This document shows, piece by piece, positions 4,664 through 6,149 of a stretch of DNA of 6,149 bases. Location: the NCBI GenBank assembly GCA_035541995.1, contig DATKMG010000128.1, positions 1 through 6,149 of the forward strand. The letters run 5' to 3'. Numbering within the stretch: the first letter of the stretch is position 1; each line of letters starts with the position of its first letter. The notes under the pieces were generated by a model. It was not told the origin of the DNA and did no database searches. It was given only the letters and a program-made list of their open reading frames with translations. The position numbers were made by a program, and so were the translations under genes. This DNA is from DATKMG01 sp035541995. GTDB taxonomy: Bacteria; Acidobacteriota; Terriglobia; Versatilivoradales; Versatilivoraceae.

Positions 4664-6149
4664 TCAGAAGTCAATTCGAAGACCCACTTGAATTTGTCGA
4701 GCCGCTGAACTCAAGGTTTCCCGCTTGCTACCTTGCAGGCCGGTAATCTTGCCCACATTACCACTGGTGATGTCGGTGTTGGGACTGGGGCCCCAATTAG
4801 GATGGTTGAAGAAATTAATCGATGTCATCCTGAGCTGAAGCTTCGCTTTTTCACCAAGCCTGAAGTACTTGAACGCTCCGAAATCGACATTATTCAAACC
4901 TGGCCCAACAATCACCCCGCGAGCACTGTTTCCAAATCTTCCAACGGGAGGGATAGTGAATGCTGCAGGGTTGAACCACCGCTGATTCGTTGCATCCGAT
5001 ATACTCGGGTCGCTGATTTGATCCGGTCGCCCGCCTTCAACACGGGTGTTGGAAGGATCAGACCCGCCGAAGCTCGGCGTTCGGAACTGGCCACTCTGGA
5101 ACACAGTCACTGCAGAGACTTGCCAGTTGCCAAATGCCTGCTTCCAGGGTCCGGTTCCTTTTCCATAAGGGATATCGTACATTACCGACCCCACAAAACG
5201 TTGCCTAGGCATCCAATAGACATTACCCATCTCCGAACCTCGGTCGTAAGCATTCTCTATGCCGGCGCTTTCGTCATCATCCCCCACATCGGTGAGGTTC
5301 TTTGCCAGGGTATACCCTGCTTGAAAGGTCAAGCCTTTCGAGTATTTCCGTTCTAACGCCAGGTCCAAGGCGTGAAGCTTTTGGATCCCACCGTCCGAAG
5401 TGTAGCTGACATTGTAAAACAGGGGGAAGCGGAACAAGTTTTTGTTGGCTGGATCCGTGCTTGGGAAAGGTTGGTTCAGGTTTGCGACGTATGGAATCTG
5501 GTTGGTCTTGAAGCCTCGATAAGTGGCCCGGGCCACCATGGAATGGCCCAGCTCGTGCTCTATTGTCAAGTTCCACTGTTGTGTATATGGAGTCCGCAGA
5601 TCACGGGAGACCGGTGTGACACTCTGGGTTGGGGTGGTGCTGATGCCTGCGGGGAACGGATTCGGGAATTGCAGTTTCGGCACGCCGTTGACAATCTCGT
5701 TTTGAAAATCCTCCTCTGACTGGAAGGGCCCACCACTGAAGTTGTCCATCACTGTCCAGGCTAAGCGGGAATAGAAAAGCCCATAACCGCCGCGAATCAC
5801 CGTACCCGTGCCGCTGAAAGGACGGTAAGCGAAGCCGAATCGAGGACCCACGTTGTTGTGGTCTCCATTCAAAAGTGAACGGGTAGGAAAACCGGCCTGT
5901 TCGGCAGTCACGATCGGGATGTCAGTTGGGAAGGCTGGATTCACCAAGCGTTTGGATTGCTCACTGGCTAGCACCAGGTTTCCTGAATTGAGGTCCATAC
6001 TGAACCTCATGTCGTATTTGTCGACGGGCGGGGGAAAAAGCTCATAGCGCATGCCAAGATTCAACGTTAGTTTGGGAGAAACCTGGAAATCGTCCTGGAA
6101 AAAGAAACCGTACTCACCGTAACGATTGTAGCGATTCGGCGACCTTTCA
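4664..6149 (-). CDS. TonB-dependent outer-membrane receptor, Oar-like, C-terminal 494 residues (N-terminus outside window)
   Basis: The frame is open from the window edge to TGA at 4664-4666, so this is the 3' part of a longer gene. The apparent start near 6064 is an internal TTG (Leu), because the frame continues upstream with 'YGEYGFFFQDDFQVSPKL' and 'LTLNLGMRYELFPPP', typical barrel strands of SusC/Oar-like receptors. Further strands are visible: 'GPRFGFAYRPFSGTGTVIRG', 'QQWNLTIEHELGHSMV', 'LTFQAGYTLAKNLTD', 'KLQLRMTSINFFNHPNWG'. The protein ends 'QVGLRIDF', with the terminal Phe expected of an outer-membrane protein recognised by the BAM complex. Such receptors usually run to about 1,000 residues or more, with a carboxypeptidase-regulatory-like domain and plug at the N-terminus, all off-window here. 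Likely role: energised uptake of a large ligand such as an oligosaccharide. No SusD-like gene is seen, as is usual for acidobacterial receptors. The ligand is unknown. Confidence 0.9.
   Translation of the reverse strand, partial: ERSPNRYNRYGEYGFFFQDDFQVSPKLTLNLGMRYELFPPPVDKYDMRFSMDLNSGNLVLASEQSKRLVNPAFPTDIPIVTAEQAGFPTRSLLNGDHNNVGPRFGFAYRPFSGTGTVIRGGYGLFYSRLAWTVMDNFSGGPFQSEEDFQNEIVNGVPKLQFPNPFPAGISTTPTQSVTPVSRDLRTPYTQQWNLTIEHELGHSMVARATYRGFKTNQIPYVANLNQPFPSTDPANKNLFRFPLFYNVSYTSDGGIQKLHALDLALERKYSKGLTFQAGYTLAKNLTDVGDDDESAGIENAYDRGSEMGNVYWMPRQRFVGSVMYDIPYGKGTGPWKQAFGNWQVSAVTVFQSGQFRTPSFGGSDPSNTRVEGGRPDQISDPSISDATNQRWFNPAAFTIPPVGRFGNSARGVIVGPGLNNVDFGAFKYFRLGEKAKLQLRMTSINFFNHPNWGPSPNTDITSGNVGKITGLQGSKRETLSSAARQIQVGLRIDF

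Noticed and set aside
4733..5356. 207-codon open frame on the plus strand
   Set aside because: Antisense to the receptor gene, whose barrel strands and C-terminal Phe are clear; the plus-strand translation looks random.
6062..6064. Apparent start of the receptor gene
   Set aside because: The codon is TTG within a continuous barrel strand, and the frame remains open and receptor-like to the window end.
1..6149. tRNA, rRNA, riboswitch or CRISPR array
   Set aside because: No cloverleaf, conserved rRNA stretch, recognisable aptamer core or regularly spaced direct repeat was seen on reading both strands.

Overview
The window looks like a piece of a chromosome from a free-living Gram-negative heterotroph of moderate GC content (about half, judged by eye). 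All four convincing genes are on the minus strand, and all encode secreted or outer-membrane proteins. The TonB-dependent receptor resembles the large, SusD-less, Oar-like receptors that are very abundant in Acidobacteriota, so I favour that phylum. The dispersed intergenic repeats and the propeller proteins would also fit the Verrucomicrobiota/Planctomycetota group. This placement is inference; no rRNA or other marker gene is present.

Layout in the direction of transcription (high to low coordinates): (1) 6149-4664, the C-terminal 494 residues of a TonB-dependent outer-membrane receptor whose N-terminus lies outside the window. (2) 4663-4076, a gene-free stretch full of inverted repeats: a 13-bp perfect inverted repeat just after the receptor stop, a long CTCGTN-type hairpin, an odd-centred palindrome, two adjacent GC-rich hairpins and one copy of a dispersed 14-mer. 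(3) 4075-2762, a secreted seven-bladed beta-propeller of 437 residues with a His/Tyr/Arg set that recalls propeller-type polysaccharide lyases. (4) 2761-2470, a spacer holding two inverted copies of a period-8 repeat and a short hairpin. (5) 2469-1312, a second secreted seven-bladed propeller of 385 residues that lacks some of those histidines. (6) 1311-1012, a spacer with hairpins, the second copy of the 14-mer and a possible 7-codon leader ORF overlapping the next start. (7) 1011-1, the N-terminal 337 residues of a secreted TIM-barrel protein of the hypothetical glycoside hydrolase type, whose C-terminus lies outside the window.

An outer-membrane importer, two exported propellers and an exported glycosidase-like protein on one strand suggest a locus for binding, cutting and taking up a polysaccharide or its fragments. 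The substrate cannot be read from the sequence. The intergenic gaps (about 290 to 590 bp, each with repeats) argue against one tight operon; the genes are more likely neighbouring transcription units. No RNA gene, CRISPR array, transposase or regulator gene was seen. The most interesting candidate is the gene at 2762-4075 as an undescribed or divergent propeller-type polysaccharide lyase, paired with a possibly non-catalytic paralogue.
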